39,591 nucleotides of DNA from assembly GCA_016179945.1 (NCBI GenBank), contig JACPCE010000011.1, forward strand, positions 1-39,591, given 5' to 3'. The stretch is from Candidatus Woesearchaeota archaeon. Lineage in GTDB: Archaea; Nanobdellota; Nanobdellia; SCGC-AAA011-G17; GW2011-AR18. This document shows, in pieces, positions 32,892 through 39,591 of the stretch (position 1 is its first letter; the number at the start of each line of letters is the position of its first letter). The position numbers and the translations under genes are program-made. Under the pieces are notes generated by a model that saw only the letters and a list, made by a program, of their open reading frames with translations, had not been told where the DNA came from and searched no databases.

Positions 32892-33230
32892 TTAGTATTT
32901 AGCAATCATCCACATAACCTCAAAATACTGCCTGAAAGAATCTGCAACTTTTTTATTGCTTATTAAAACAACAGTTGGATTTTTAGTTAGTAAAACAATC
33001 ATTACTTTATCAAGCCAAATATTGATTTCCGCAGGTGTAGTATTTTCTAAATACTTAACTTCAAACAATTTTGGATGTTTGAACTGTTCTTTTATATTTT
33101 CCCTTGCTTCTTCATTGTATATTATTCTTTGTTTTATCACCATGTCAGCTAATTCCTTAAGGTGTTTATTAAAGAATATTTTAACTCTTTCTTCATCTTC
33201 TCCCTTGCTTGCACCAAAAACATAGTTCAT
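32892..33230 (-). CDS. TrmB C-terminal effector domain, separate ORF of a split gene
   Basis: 112 residues. YVFGASKGEDEERVKIFFNKH and the later IIYNEEAREN ... TPAEINIWLDKVMIVLLT match the C-terminal phospholipase D-like domain of TrmB proteins, but no winged helix is present. The winged helix lies in the next ORF upstream (33247-33576), 16 bases away, and the ~45-residue linker normally joining the two parts is missing. A GGGAG Shine-Dalgarno-like sequence precedes its ATG (33230), so it could be translated. Best read as the 3' half of one broken TrmB gene. Confidence 0.8.
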   Translation of the reverse strand: MNYVFGASKGEDEERVKIFFNKHLKELADMVIKQRIIYNEEARENIKEQFKHPKLFEVKYLENTTPAEINIWLDKVMIVLLTKNPTVVLISNKKVADSFRQYFEVMWMIAKY

Positions 33231-33246
33231 ATCTCCCTTTTTTAAT

Positions 33247-33576
33247 TTAGAACAAATTTTGTTTCAATTTCAGTTTAGGAATTATTTTTTTTATTTCTTC
33301 CTCTTGTTTGTTAATTGCGTTTTTCTTATCTTCCAAGAAATCAATTAATCTTTCAGGATCAACTGCTTTAAAATACTTAACATTAGAAATTATTACATAA
33401 CTTACCAATCCCTTATGCATTAACCTTTCCAAGCCGTCATAAACTTTGGAAGTATGTATACCTGTTTCTTTTATTATATTTCCTGTGGTTGTTGAGCCAA
33501 TTTTTAATAAATTTAAATAAATTTTAGTTTCATTCTTAGTTAATCCAATTTCTTCTAGTATTTTTTCATAAACCAT
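33247..33576 (-). CDS. TrmB winged-helix domain, separate ORF of a split gene
   Basis: 109 residues. Classical TrmB DNA-binding half: LEEIGLTKNETKIYLNLLKIGSTTTGNIIKETGIHTSKVYDGLERLMHKGLV, then the start of the coiled linker (DKKNAINKQEEEIKK). It stops at KQNLF, where a whole TrmB would run on into its effector domain. It may still bind DNA. A short palindrome CAAGT-N6-ACTTG (33579-33594) lies immediately before the ATG, and a TTAAAAG TATA-like element about 25 bases upstream. Confidence 0.8.
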   Translation of the reverse strand: MVYEKILEEIGLTKNETKIYLNLLKIGSTTTGNIIKETGIHTSKVYDGLERLMHKGLVSYVIISNVKYFKAVDPERLIDFLEDKKNAINKQEEEIKKIIPKLKLKQNLF

Positions 33577-33578
33577 AA

Positions 33579-33594
33579 CAAGTACAATAACTTG
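33579..33594. promoter_or_regulatory. Palindrome before the split TrmB gene
   Basis: CAAGT and ACTTG separated by six bases, ending two bases before the start codon. It could be an operator for autoregulation. Confidence 0.4.
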
Positions 33595-33664
33595 CTTCTT
33601 TTAAGCCTTTCTTTTTGTTCCCCCTAATGGGAAGAATAATATTTATTAAAGGAATTACATTTTC

Positions 33665-33679
33665 TACTATTTAATAGTA
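33665..33679. promoter_or_regulatory. Perfect 15-bp palindrome before the gene at 33682
   Basis: TACTATT-T-AATAGTA, two bases before the ATG of 33682 and about where transcription should start (TATA-like TATTTATTA near 33646). It is of the TACT-N7-AGTA form, similar in half-sites to known TrmB operators, and the split TrmB gene is divergent next door. Confidence 0.5.
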
Positions 33680-33681
33680 AA

Positions 33682-34089
33682 ATGAGACTAAACAATAGAA
33701 AAATAAAATTAGGAACTGCTGTGCACTATTTAGTTGATCCTGAATTGAAAGATGAAGAGACATCATGGTCTTCTTCATATCAGACACCGATTATAAGTTT
33801 TTTAACATACGACAAAGTAAGACATAATTTGCAAGATTTATCGGCTTTATTAGGAACATTTAAACCAATAACCAATGTTTATAGTTCGGCAAATCCAGAA
33901 ACAGAAACCATAGTTTTACTTGAAGATAGCATTGTGATATTAGGAAGCAGCACGATTAGGGTAGATAAAAGAAGTCATAGAATAACCTTAATACCAAAAA
34001 GCGACAAATTAACAGACCTAGTAAAATCAGCAAAAGAAATAGGTTTACCATACGAAGGTCTTGAATATTTTAAAATATTTTATGAATAA
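33682..34089 (+). CDS. Hypothetical protein, 135 residues
   Basis: No family recognised. Soluble, no signal peptide or membrane segment. The predicted fold is mixed: VHYLVDPELKDEETSWSS, TIVLLEDSIVILGSSTIRVD (beta) and KLTDLVKSAKEIGLPYEGLE (helical). Preceded by the palindrome at 33665-33679, so its expression is probably regulated. The last residues overlap the start region of the following small gene. Confidence 0.65.
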   Translation: MRLNNRKIKLGTAVHYLVDPELKDEETSWSSSYQTPIISFLTYDKVRHNLQDLSALLGTFKPITNVYSSANPETETIVLLEDSIVILGSSTIRVDKRSHRITLIPKSDKLTDLVKSAKEIGLPYEGLEYFKIFYE

Positions 34090-34360
34090 GAACATAAGAA
34101 AAATGAAAAAGAGAAATACACTTAGTGAACTTGTATTAATATTTAGAGTACCAAAAAGACATCATGGTAATGAACCATTTATGTTAAATTTTAGGCCTGA
34201 TTATTTTAATATATCAGAATATAAAAATTTTCTAAACTGTGAAGAATTAATTAACACAGGCTTTGGGACTTATAATAAATTTAGTGATTTGCCTGGTTTT
34301 GAAGAATTTGAAAATGCAAGATATCCTATTAGAAGGGTAATTTATAGAATAATGAAATAA
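34082..34360 (+). CDS. Hypothetical protein, about 92 residues
   Basis: The frame starts at 34061 but the ATG at 34082, which overlaps the stop of the previous gene by 8 bases, is the more natural coupled start. The protein is basic, with no membrane segment (NTLSELVLIFRVPKRHHG, ARYPIRRVIYRIMK). Family not recognised. Coupling with the upstream gene is the only clue to its role. The exact start is uncertain. Confidence 0.55.
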   Translation: MNKNIRKMKKRNTLSELVLIFRVPKRHHGNEPFMLNFRPDYFNISEYKNFLNCEELINTGFGTYNKFSDLPGFEEFENARYPIRRVIYRIMK

Positions 34361-34373
34361 AAAAGAAAAAAAT

Positions 34374-34742
34374 TTATCTAAATAAATTCTTTACATCTTT
34401 GTTAAATGCTAGGAAATAAATTATTATAGCATTTATTATTGTTCCAATTGGGAAGCTTAGCAAACCAATCACTCCAAGCACTATTGCTGTAATTCTAGCC
34501 CAGTTTCTATTTCTCCATAAGCCTAGACCTACAAAAAAACCTAGAACTGCGAAAGCTATCATTACAATACCCATAGCAGCAAATAAGCCGCCAAACAAAC
34601 CACTAATTGAAGCAAAGCCCGTCATACCAATAGCACTGCCGCCAAAGAGCATAAGTAATCCACCAATGGCGCCTAAACCTGCTCCAATCCAGTACAATAT
34701 TGATATAACTTTAACTACTGTTTGTGCTGAACTTTTTTCCAT
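34374..34742 (-). CDS. Four-helix membrane protein, 122 residues
   Basis: Glycine-rich membrane segments at about 12-32, 40-58, 60-76 and 84-112, with WRNRNWARITAIVLGVIGLL, a sequence typical of small DUF-type membrane proteins. A strong Shine-Dalgarno AAGGAGGT lies before the ATG. Single gene, function unknown. Confidence 0.8.
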   Translation of the reverse strand: MEKSSAQTVVKVISILYWIGAGLGAIGGLLMLFGGSAIGMTGFASISGLFGGLFAAMGIVMIAFAVLGFFVGLGLWRNRNWARITAIVLGVIGLLSFPIGTIINAIIIYFLAFNKDVKNLFR

Positions 34743-34814
34743 ATTTCACCTCCTTAATGCCCGGCAATATACACAAAACCAGATATTTAAACATTCTTAT
34801 TTTAAACAAAAACA

Positions 34815-34821
34815 TTTATAA
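34815..34821 (+). promoter_or_regulatory. TATA box for the gene at 34844
   Basis: TTTATAA in an AT-rich region, 22-29 bases before the ATG. Confidence 0.45.
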
Positions 34822-34843
34822 CATTATTAATATTGAAAAATTT

Positions 34844-35677
34844 ATGGAAGTAAGGTACAGTTTATTATTAAAAAAAAGTTTGCATGATTTTAAGAAAAAT
34901 CCAGTATTGCTTCTCCCCTTGGTTTTCACAATATTCATCGGAATTTTTCTATTTCTAATTTTTTTTACACAAGTAATTGTTTTTGGATACTTAAATTTAT
35001 CTTATGAAACAAATTTAATTAAATTCATTATTTTGTTGTTAATATTCATATTTATAGATATTATATTGCTAATATTATCAGGGGCATTAATTAATTCAAT
35101 GTATTTTGGATTATTGCATGCAATTATTACAAAAAAAGAAGCCTTAGTAAAGGATATGTGGAACGGTGCTAGTAAATTTACAATTTTATATTCTAAGTTT
35201 TATTTAGTTAAATTATTATTATTTGTTGTTCCAATATCAGTTCTTGCACTGCTTATATTTATTGGGTTTTTAATAAGCAAAGGTACAGGCATTGTGTTTG
35301 CATTTATTTTTGGTGCTGTTTTAATATTATATTTATTGGCGTTGTGGTTATTATTCACATTTGGTTTTTTATTTTTTGCTCCAATTATGACTAAAAGCAG
35401 GACAAATTCAGTAATATTATTAATTAAAGAATCTTTGAAATATACAAGAGAAAATTTAGGACATGCAGTTTTAACATGGCTTATAGTATTTGTAATAAGT
35501 TTAACAATAACAATAGCAAACCAAATTTTAGGTTTTCTAATAAAAGTTTTACCATCAATATCATTGGTATTTGTTATTCTTACAATATTGCTGACAGTTT
35601 TTGCAGTATTATTAATTATATGGCTAAAAATATTTTTATTTAATTCTTATTTTAATTACAATTTAAAGAATTTATAA
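34844..35677 (+). CDS. Polytopic membrane protein, 277 residues
   Basis: The start at 34844 (MEVRYSLLLKKSLHDFKKNPV) is chosen because the frame further upstream runs through the divergent gene's promoter and has no membrane signature. Six membrane helices follow, at about 20-46, 57-80, 115-142, 150-178, 207-232 and 240-266. The N-terminus with KKSLHDFKKNP and the later FAPIMTKSRTNSVILLIKESLKY are typical of the YciC/glycerophosphodiester-type membrane domain family, which is common in archaea without a defined job. The 3' end overlaps the convergent scpA by 6 bases. Confidence 0.75.
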   Translation: MEVRYSLLLKKSLHDFKKNPVLLLPLVFTIFIGIFLFLIFFTQVIVFGYLNLSYETNLIKFIILLLIFIFIDIILLILSGALINSMYFGLLHAIITKKEALVKDMWNGASKFTILYSKFYLVKLLLFVVPISVLALLIFIGFLISKGTGIVFAFIFGAVLILYLLALWLLFTFGFLFFAPIMTKSRTNSVILLIKESLKYTRENLGHAVLTWLIVFVISLTITIANQILGFLIKVLPSISLVFVILTILLTVFAVLLIIWLKIFLFNSYFNYNLKNL

Positions 35678-36397
35678 ACTTTTAATTAATTTTATATTTA
35701 TTTCTCCAAAATGCTCTTTTTGTTCTAAATCAACTTTTTCTTGATTAGATAAATGCAATAATGGAACAAAAGTTATTATCTTGTCTTCTTTTCTACCACT
35801 AGGAACCAATTCTGAAAAAGTTAAGTTGTCTTTTTTTGTAAATACTAGCTTTATTTTATCATATAGTTCCATAATTAATTTAGTAATATCAATTTTTTTC
35901 TCAGGAATGCTTAGATTAGCAGGTATACTATTTCTGTCTGCAATTCTGAGTAATCTTCTCTGATTGACTTCTAATGCCCTTTCCAAGGCGCTTATTAAGT
36001 CATCAATTTGTACTCTCTTTTTTCTTGCTTGCGGTGTTTTTATTGTTAATTTTGGTTCTATATCAAGAATAATTCTTCTGCTTGCAGGATCCATAAATTG
36101 GTCAAGTTCTTCCATTGGAGCAGGAAACATTAAATTATCAAGAACTCCAATATCCTCAACTATTAATTTTTCAGATTTAATTTTCAGTAATATTGCAGAT
36201 GCAAGTAATACTTTTCCAGATATAAATAAATTGGCTTCCTGCAATTTTTTTACAATATCTAAGTATTTATTTGCTAATATAGAAATATCAATATCCCATG
36301 GATTTATTTCCCCAGATTTGACTAAATCATGAAGAATAGTCTGCCAAGTAATTTCATCCTTCTGCATTAACAAATTTAAAATTCTATCTTGTGACAT
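35672..36397 (-). CDS. scpA: Segregation and condensation protein A (ScpA, kleisin)
   Basis: 241 residues. Kleisin that bridges SMC heads in chromosome organisation. Recognised by ITWQTILHDLVKSGEINPWDIDISILANKYLDIVKKLQEANLFISGKVLLASAILLKIKSE (N-terminal kleisin domain, shown here only as a motif order) and the C-terminal winged helix (ITFVPLLHLSNQEKVDLEQKEHFGEINI). Length is usual for archaeal ScpA. No smc or scpB gene is next to it. Confidence 0.92.
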   Translation of the reverse strand: MSQDRILNLLMQKDEITWQTILHDLVKSGEINPWDIDISILANKYLDIVKKLQEANLFISGKVLLASAILLKIKSEKLIVEDIGVLDNLMFPAPMEELDQFMDPASRRIILDIEPKLTIKTPQARKKRVQIDDLISALERALEVNQRRLLRIADRNSIPANLSIPEKKIDITKLIMELYDKIKLVFTKKDNLTFSELVPSGRKEDKIITFVPLLHLSNQEKVDLEQKEHFGEINIKLIKSL

Positions 36398-36417
36398 ATA
36401 GATTATTCATTATATTA

Positions 36418-36427
36418 TATTTAAATA
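36418..36427. promoter_or_regulatory. Palindromic TATA shared by scpA and the gene at 36452
   Basis: TATTTAAATA is a perfect palindrome. It lies 21-30 bases before the scpA ATG (36397, minus) and 25-34 before the ATG at 36452 (plus), so it can serve both directions. Confidence 0.45.
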
Positions 36428-36451
36428 GCTTATGGCCAATTAAATCAGAAA

Positions 36452-37768
36452 ATGAAAAGCTCAGATATTTCTAAAATTAGAAGGGAAGCGCTTTTGCCAG
36501 CAGTTGAATTTAGAGAAGCTAGAGATCCTCCTTTAAAGATACTTAAGCAAATGAAGATTCATGACTTGCTGTTATTTATTGGTTATTTAAGACAGCAAGG
36601 GGTTGTTTTTAATTATCTAGATGAATTAAGAAACAGAATGCCTAACCTTTACTCTAGAGCTGATGATGTTGTAGGTGTTGAAAAAGGATATTGTCTATTC
36701 ATTACAATAGGGCACATAGTAAAAGGAAGAAGATTGCCTTACAAAAAAAGTCAAGGGTCAGAGGTTGTTTATCATTTAAGGCAGCTTTACAAAGAAGGAT
36801 ATAGTTTAACTAGACCTGTTTTAGATACAGAACTGAGGGGTTTATATCCTGCTTTAACTTCAAGTTTGTCTAGGTTATGTGGTGATATAGATTTTAGTTA
36901 TACAATTAAACCTGTTGTAAAACCATCAAGCACTAGAAAATTAAAAGCTGATTTTTTCATTTCTTTTGGATATGGTTACGAATCATTGGAATTAACAACC
37001 GCAATTCTAGCAGCAGGTATAGATGTTAGAACTTTGAAAGAAGAGGAAATAAAGCATAAAAGAGATTTAATAGATTTAGTTGTATGTCACTTGCGTGTTG
37101 GTAAAGTTATTCCTGAAATTTTAGTTAGGGAATTAAGAAAATTTTTCGGTAATGGTAACGCACACCCATATCTTAATAGATTTAGTTTTCCAAGTGCAAT
37201 AAATAATCAAATTATTTATTATATGGGGTCAGTAGCAGCTAGTAAACTTTTTAGTGCATCTAATGATATAGCAGACATGTTTGACAAAAAAGGTTTGGAA
37301 GATATTGGAGAAGTTACTTATAATAGAGGAGTATTTACTCAAAGATATGATAAGTTTTTTTATTATGAAGCTTTAATTAATATGTATAAAATATTAAAAA
37401 AAAGAATTACTAAAGAAGATTCTATTTTAATAAATGAAGATGGATTTAAAAAAAGATATGAACTTCATTATGATGCTTTGATGTATAAGTATGGTAATTG
37501 GAATGGAATTTTAGTGGCCTTTTATGGATTAGAAAATGTTGAATTCCCGAATAATGATAAAGTAAACACAACTATTGATGCTAGGCTTTTAGCAGAAGAA
37601 TTGAATTTAGAAGAAAAAGATTTTTATAAATTTGCTAAATTAATAAAATTGCCTTTAACTTCAAGAGAAGAAAGATCTAATAAATTTGTTCATGAGGAAA
37701 ATGCAAAAATATTATTAGAAAAAGTTAGAAAAAGATTTGAGTATTATGAAACTAGAGAAGCTACTTAA
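36452..37768 (+). CDS. Hypothetical protein, 438 residues
   Basis: No family recognised. Soluble, basic, no membrane segments. Two stretches look alike in style, GYCLFITIGHIVKGRRLPYKK and later DLVVCHLRVGKVIPEILVREL. The C-terminal part (INEDGFKKRYELHYDALMYKYGNWNGILVAFYGLE and DARLLAEELNLEEKDFYKFAKLIKLPL) contains an HTH-like motif, so DNA binding is possible. It is not an obvious transposase, recombinase or replication protein. Divergent from scpA with a shared TATA. Confidence 0.75.
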   Translation: MKSSDISKIRREALLPAVEFREARDPPLKILKQMKIHDLLLFIGYLRQQGVVFNYLDELRNRMPNLYSRADDVVGVEKGYCLFITIGHIVKGRRLPYKKSQGSEVVYHLRQLYKEGYSLTRPVLDTELRGLYPALTSSLSRLCGDIDFSYTIKPVVKPSSTRKLKADFFISFGYGYESLELTTAILAAGIDVRTLKEEEIKHKRDLIDLVVCHLRVGKVIPEILVRELRKFFGNGNAHPYLNRFSFPSAINNQIIYYMGSVAASKLFSASNDIADMFDKKGLEDIGEVTYNRGVFTQRYDKFFYYEALINMYKILKKRITKEDSILINEDGFKKRYELHYDALMYKYGNWNGILVAFYGLENVEFPNNDKVNTTIDARLLAEELNLEEKDFYKFAKLIKLPLTSREERSNKFVHEENAKILLEKVRKRFEYYETREAT

Positions 37769-37845
37769 TTATTCTAAATAAATTAAAAAATATTTTCAAA
37801 AATTTTATAGAAAGGTATATAAATTTATAATGTTAATATTAATTA

Positions 37846-37980
37846 ATGGAAACAGTAACAATACCAAAAGAAGAATATAAAAGATTAAAGAAAAAAGAAG
37901 AAATAGCTGATGATGCAATTATTCAATTAAATTTAAGCCTTGATGATATGAAAAATAATAGGATAAAGAGAGTTGCTTAG
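37846..37980 (+). CDS. Small antitoxin-like protein, 44 residues
   Basis: Starts METVTIPKEEYKRLKKKEEI and ends in a basic tail (NNRIKRVA). This is the pattern of small archaeal antitoxins of RelE-type systems (TIPKEEYxRLKK then an acidic-helical segment). A TATA (TATATAAA, 37816-37823) lies 23-30 bases before the ATG. The frame of the matching toxin sits on the opposite strand and overlaps its last four bases. Confidence 0.65.
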   Translation: METVTIPKEEYKRLKKKEEIADDAIIQLNLSLDDMKNNRIKRVA

Positions 37981-38277
37981 ATATTTTTAAGATAGTTCAT
38001 TAAGTAAATTCTATTGTTTATTATAAAATTAATCACTTTGTTTTGATCTTTTTTTGTAGAAAAAGAGACTAAAAGTATTCTTTTTGTTTTATCATCAACT
38101 ATAAAATACAATCTCTTATTTAGGTATTTCTTTTCCCTAAAACAACCAATCTTAGAATTTTACCTGTAGGATTATTTTGATATTATATTTCATAGAATCA
38201 ACACATAACTTTTCACTATTATCCAATTGCTCATATATTTTAGAGAAATATTCTGTTTCATATAATTCATAAACCAT
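37977..38277 (-). pseudogene. RelE-type toxin remnant with two frameshifts
   Basis: The ATG at 38277 begins MVYELYETEYFSKIYEQLDN in one frame; NPTGKIL continues in a second frame, and then IGCFREKKYLNKRLYFIVDD, KTKRILLVSFSTKKDQNKVI in a third to a TAA at 37977. Joined across two frameshifts, these give a complete RelE/ParE-like toxin of about 100 residues, ending with the usual beta strand and Lys-Lys-Asp-Gln segment. It is transcribed against the antitoxin-like gene, the opposite of the normal operon order. The parts were found by hand translation. Confidence 0.65.
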
Positions 38278-38396
38278 AAAAAATAAATTTTTTAAATCTT
38301 AAAGAAGTTAATTATAAAATTCATGAAAATTTTTCAACTTTACAGGAAAAATTAATTCAGAAATACTTAAAAGCAGATCTTTCAAATATAAATCAT

Positions 38397-38492
38397 GCCG
38401 ATGTCGCCTAATCTGGTAGGGCAGCAGATTAATTGCTGAATCTCGAAAACTGCATCCGAAAGGATCTACAGGTTCAAATCCTGTCATCGGCG
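38397..38492 (+). tRNA. tRNA-Ser(CGA) with a 13-base insertion in the anticodon arm
   Basis: Acceptor stem GCCGATG (38397-38403) pairs fully with CATCGGC (38485-38491), with discriminator G (Ser identity). D arm GCCT-AATCTGGTA-GGGC, anticodon loop CTCGAAA (anticodon CGA at 38444-38446), long variable arm ATCC-GAAA-GGAT (type II) and T arm ACAGG-TTCAAAT-CCTGT. The anticodon stem GCAGT/ACTGC is complete only if about 13 bases (38428-38440) are removed, so an intron is inferred, probably at a non-standard site in the 5' stem. Other splice sites are possible with one A-A mismatch. A TATA-like element lies at about 38364-38372. Confidence 0.8.
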
Positions 38493-38506
38493 TTTTTCTT
38501 TATTTT
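38493..38506 (+). terminator. T-run terminator of the tRNA gene
   Basis: A T-run (TTTTTCTTTATTTT) directly after the discriminator base of the tRNA. Confidence 0.5.
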
Positions 38507-38620
38507 CACCGAGAAAGACTGTTTTGTTATTATAAGGCTTCTATTGTTGTTTAATGGCTTTTTCGTAGTTTTTTGTTTTGTTTTCCTTTCTAAAGTTATT
38601 CTTGTGGCATTTCTATTATT

Positions 38621-39133
38621 CTAATATTTATTCTTATCAAAATTTTTCGGAATCTTGTACTGTTCTGTAGTTAAATTGACTTTTTCCATTCTGCTTGCTC
38701 TGAATTTTCTGATTGCTTTGCGAAGATGACAGTAACTTATAATGTACTTTCTTGACTTATAATAAACATCTAATTTTCTTTTTGTAAACTCAGCACTGTC
38801 AATGTTAAAATAATTAATTTCAACTGTTTTCAATTCATCAAATGCTTTTTCAATAATAGAATAAGCCTTCTCATTTATAGGATTATTGAATGTATGATAT
38901 TTTGCTCTCAAAAAATCTTTGTCGATTTCTATTTTAGATTCTTTTGAGAGATTCTTGCTAACCTTTTTTAATATTGAAACAATAAGCTTTTTATCTATTT
39001 TTTCTTTTGATTTATCATAATCCCAATATTCTTCCTCATTGGGCATTTCTTCCTGATATTCTCTAATGATTTGATATAGTGCCTCCATTTCCTCAGCATT
39101 AAAGCTCAGATCCGGTGTTTTATTTGTCGGCAT
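38621..39133 (-). CDS. WYL-domain protein
   Basis: 170 residues. The C-terminal ~80 residues follow the WYL pattern: VEINYFNIDSAEFTKRKLDV, then KYIISYCHLRKAIRKFRASRMEKV. WYL domains bind a nucleotide or other ligand and occur in regulators, including phage-defence and CRISPR-linked ones. The N-terminal ~80 residues are helical and acidic with no recognisable HTH, so the partner or DNA-binding part may differ from PafC-type proteins. Stands beside the contig-end gene. Confidence 0.75.
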   Translation of the reverse strand: MPTNKTPDLSFNAEEMEALYQIIREYQEEMPNEEEYWDYDKSKEKIDKKLIVSILKKVSKNLSKESKIEIDKDFLRAKYHTFNNPINEKAYSIIEKAFDELKTVEINYFNIDSAEFTKRKLDVYYKSRKYIISYCHLRKAIRKFRASRMEKVNLTTEQYKIPKNFDKNKY

Positions 39134-39194
39134 GTTATTCGAACTCCGAAATTTTCTTATTATTATTCATTTTTATTTCGTTATGATACTTAAC

Positions 39195-39371
39195 TCAATT
39201 ATTATACATTTCACTATTACTCTGCCTCGATGTTACAAATCCTATCAATCCTTTTAGATACTCCCTATCCATTTTAAATGGAACTTTATATTTTAATCCC
39301 AGAATAGAAATTATATCTATATCATTTTTTCCTAAATCCCTTAATATTCTTGTTAATTTCAAGATTCTCAA
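39195..39371 (-). CDS. Possible small CDS overlapping the edge gene
   Basis: From a TTG at 39371 the frame reads ..LTRILRDLGKNDIDIISIL, then KYKVPFKMDREYLKGLIGF..., 58 residues, plausibly a real helical protein. It overlaps the end of the edge gene in another frame, so either the two are coupled or they are one gene broken by a frameshift. No good ATG exists. Low confidence. Confidence 0.4.
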   Translation of the reverse strand: MRILKLTRILRDLGKNDIDIISILGLKYKVPFKMDREYLKGLIGFVTSRQSNSEMYNN

Positions 39372-39591
39372 TTATGGCATTTGCTCTCCAAGTTCCTGGA
39401 ATAGAAAATTGGTCTAATTTAAATTCAAAATTCTCCTCGCTCTTTATATTCTTAGTAAATTCTATATCTCCGCTTGGGTTATAAAACTCAACAGAACCCT
39501 CTCCTTCCATAGGCTTACCGGCTTGGTCATATAACAAAACCTTCCCGGTGCGATCATAAATTTTGGTGCTCTGCGCCACCTGCCGGTCGCG
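39322..39591 (-). CDS. Edge gene, apparent chimera of PBP1A-like start and Ig-like domain
   Basis: The frame is open beyond the window edge. It reads RDRQVAQSTKIYDRTGKVLLYD, which is like the region after the N-terminal anchor of bacterial (Patescibacteria-type) penicillin-binding protein 1A, and then switches to QAGKPMEGEGSVEFYNPSGD and SIPGTWRANAIIENLE, an Ig/fibronectin-like surface domain. The first ~60 bases are GC-rich, the rest AT-rich as in the window. PBP1A continues differently after LLYD. A contig chimera near 39525-39545 or a real but unusual fusion is possible. Confidence 0.45.
   Translation of the reverse strand, partial: RDRQVAQSTKIYDRTGKVLLYDQAGKPMEGEGSVEFYNPSGDIEFTKNIKSEENFEFKLDQFSIPGTWRANAIIENLEINKNIKGFRKK

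Noticed and set aside
34724-34843. Upstream extension of the membrane protein at 34844
   Set aside because: It overlaps the promoter and start of the divergent gene and lacks a better start signal.
38421-38450. tRNA-Leu(TAA) reading of the anticodon arm
   Set aside because: TTAA would need U at position 37 and a mismatched stem; the discriminator G and loop CTCGAAA fit Ser(CGA) better.
38433-38624. 63-residue plus-strand frame
   Set aside because: It runs through the tRNA gene and its terminator; the hydrophobic end comes from T-runs.

Overview
The window looks like a piece of an AT-rich archaeal genome of the DPANN type (Pacearchaeota/Woesearchaeota-like). The reasons are archaeal ribosomal proteins L1, L10/P0 and L12/P1, TATA boxes about 22-30 bases before start codons (many mRNAs look leaderless), archaeal class III-type prepilins, TrmB-family regulators, a presenilin-type protease and a two-gene archaeal PheRS. 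The taxon is inferred; no 16S rRNA gene is present.

Layout. 1-1647: edge of an unknown gene and a secreted seven-bladed RCC1-like propeller. 1756-3830: ribosomal stalk operon L1-L10-L12 on the minus strand. 3941-8801: FKBP prolyl isomerase, small membrane proteins, a membrane-anchored glucose/sorbosone dehydrogenase-like propeller, a coiled-coil membrane protein and a D-2-hydroxyacid dehydrogenase. 8812-11560: copper-export cassette on the minus strand (CopB ATPase, HTH regulator, Met-rich mini membrane protein). 11820-21653: a zinc-ribbon mini protein, then a type IV pilus/secretion operon with three main prepilins, minor pilin-like proteins, an ATPase carrying an intein with a LAGLIDADG-like domain, and two GspF/TadC platform proteins. 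A presenilin homologue lies tail to tail with it.

23088-29221 is the most unusual part: a ~310-base element with complementary ends and several stems, an ABC exporter pair, a TrmB regulator behind a palindromic operator, a protein whose last 30 codons form a GC-rich patch resembling the variable repeat of a diversity-generating retroelement (DGR) target, and an ATP-grasp/TPR enzyme directly behind it. No reverse transcriptase or template repeat was seen in the window.

29300-37768: wHTH, pheS, pheT, a TrmB gene split into two ORFs, small unknown proteins, membrane proteins, ScpA and a large unknown protein. 37846-38492: a small antitoxin-like gene, a frameshifted RelE-type toxin remnant facing it, and a tRNA-Ser(CGA) with an insertion in its anticodon arm. 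38621-39591: a WYL-domain protein and an edge gene whose first ~22 codons look like bacterial penicillin-binding protein 1A while the rest looks like an Ig-like domain, which suggests a chimeric contig end or an unusual fusion.
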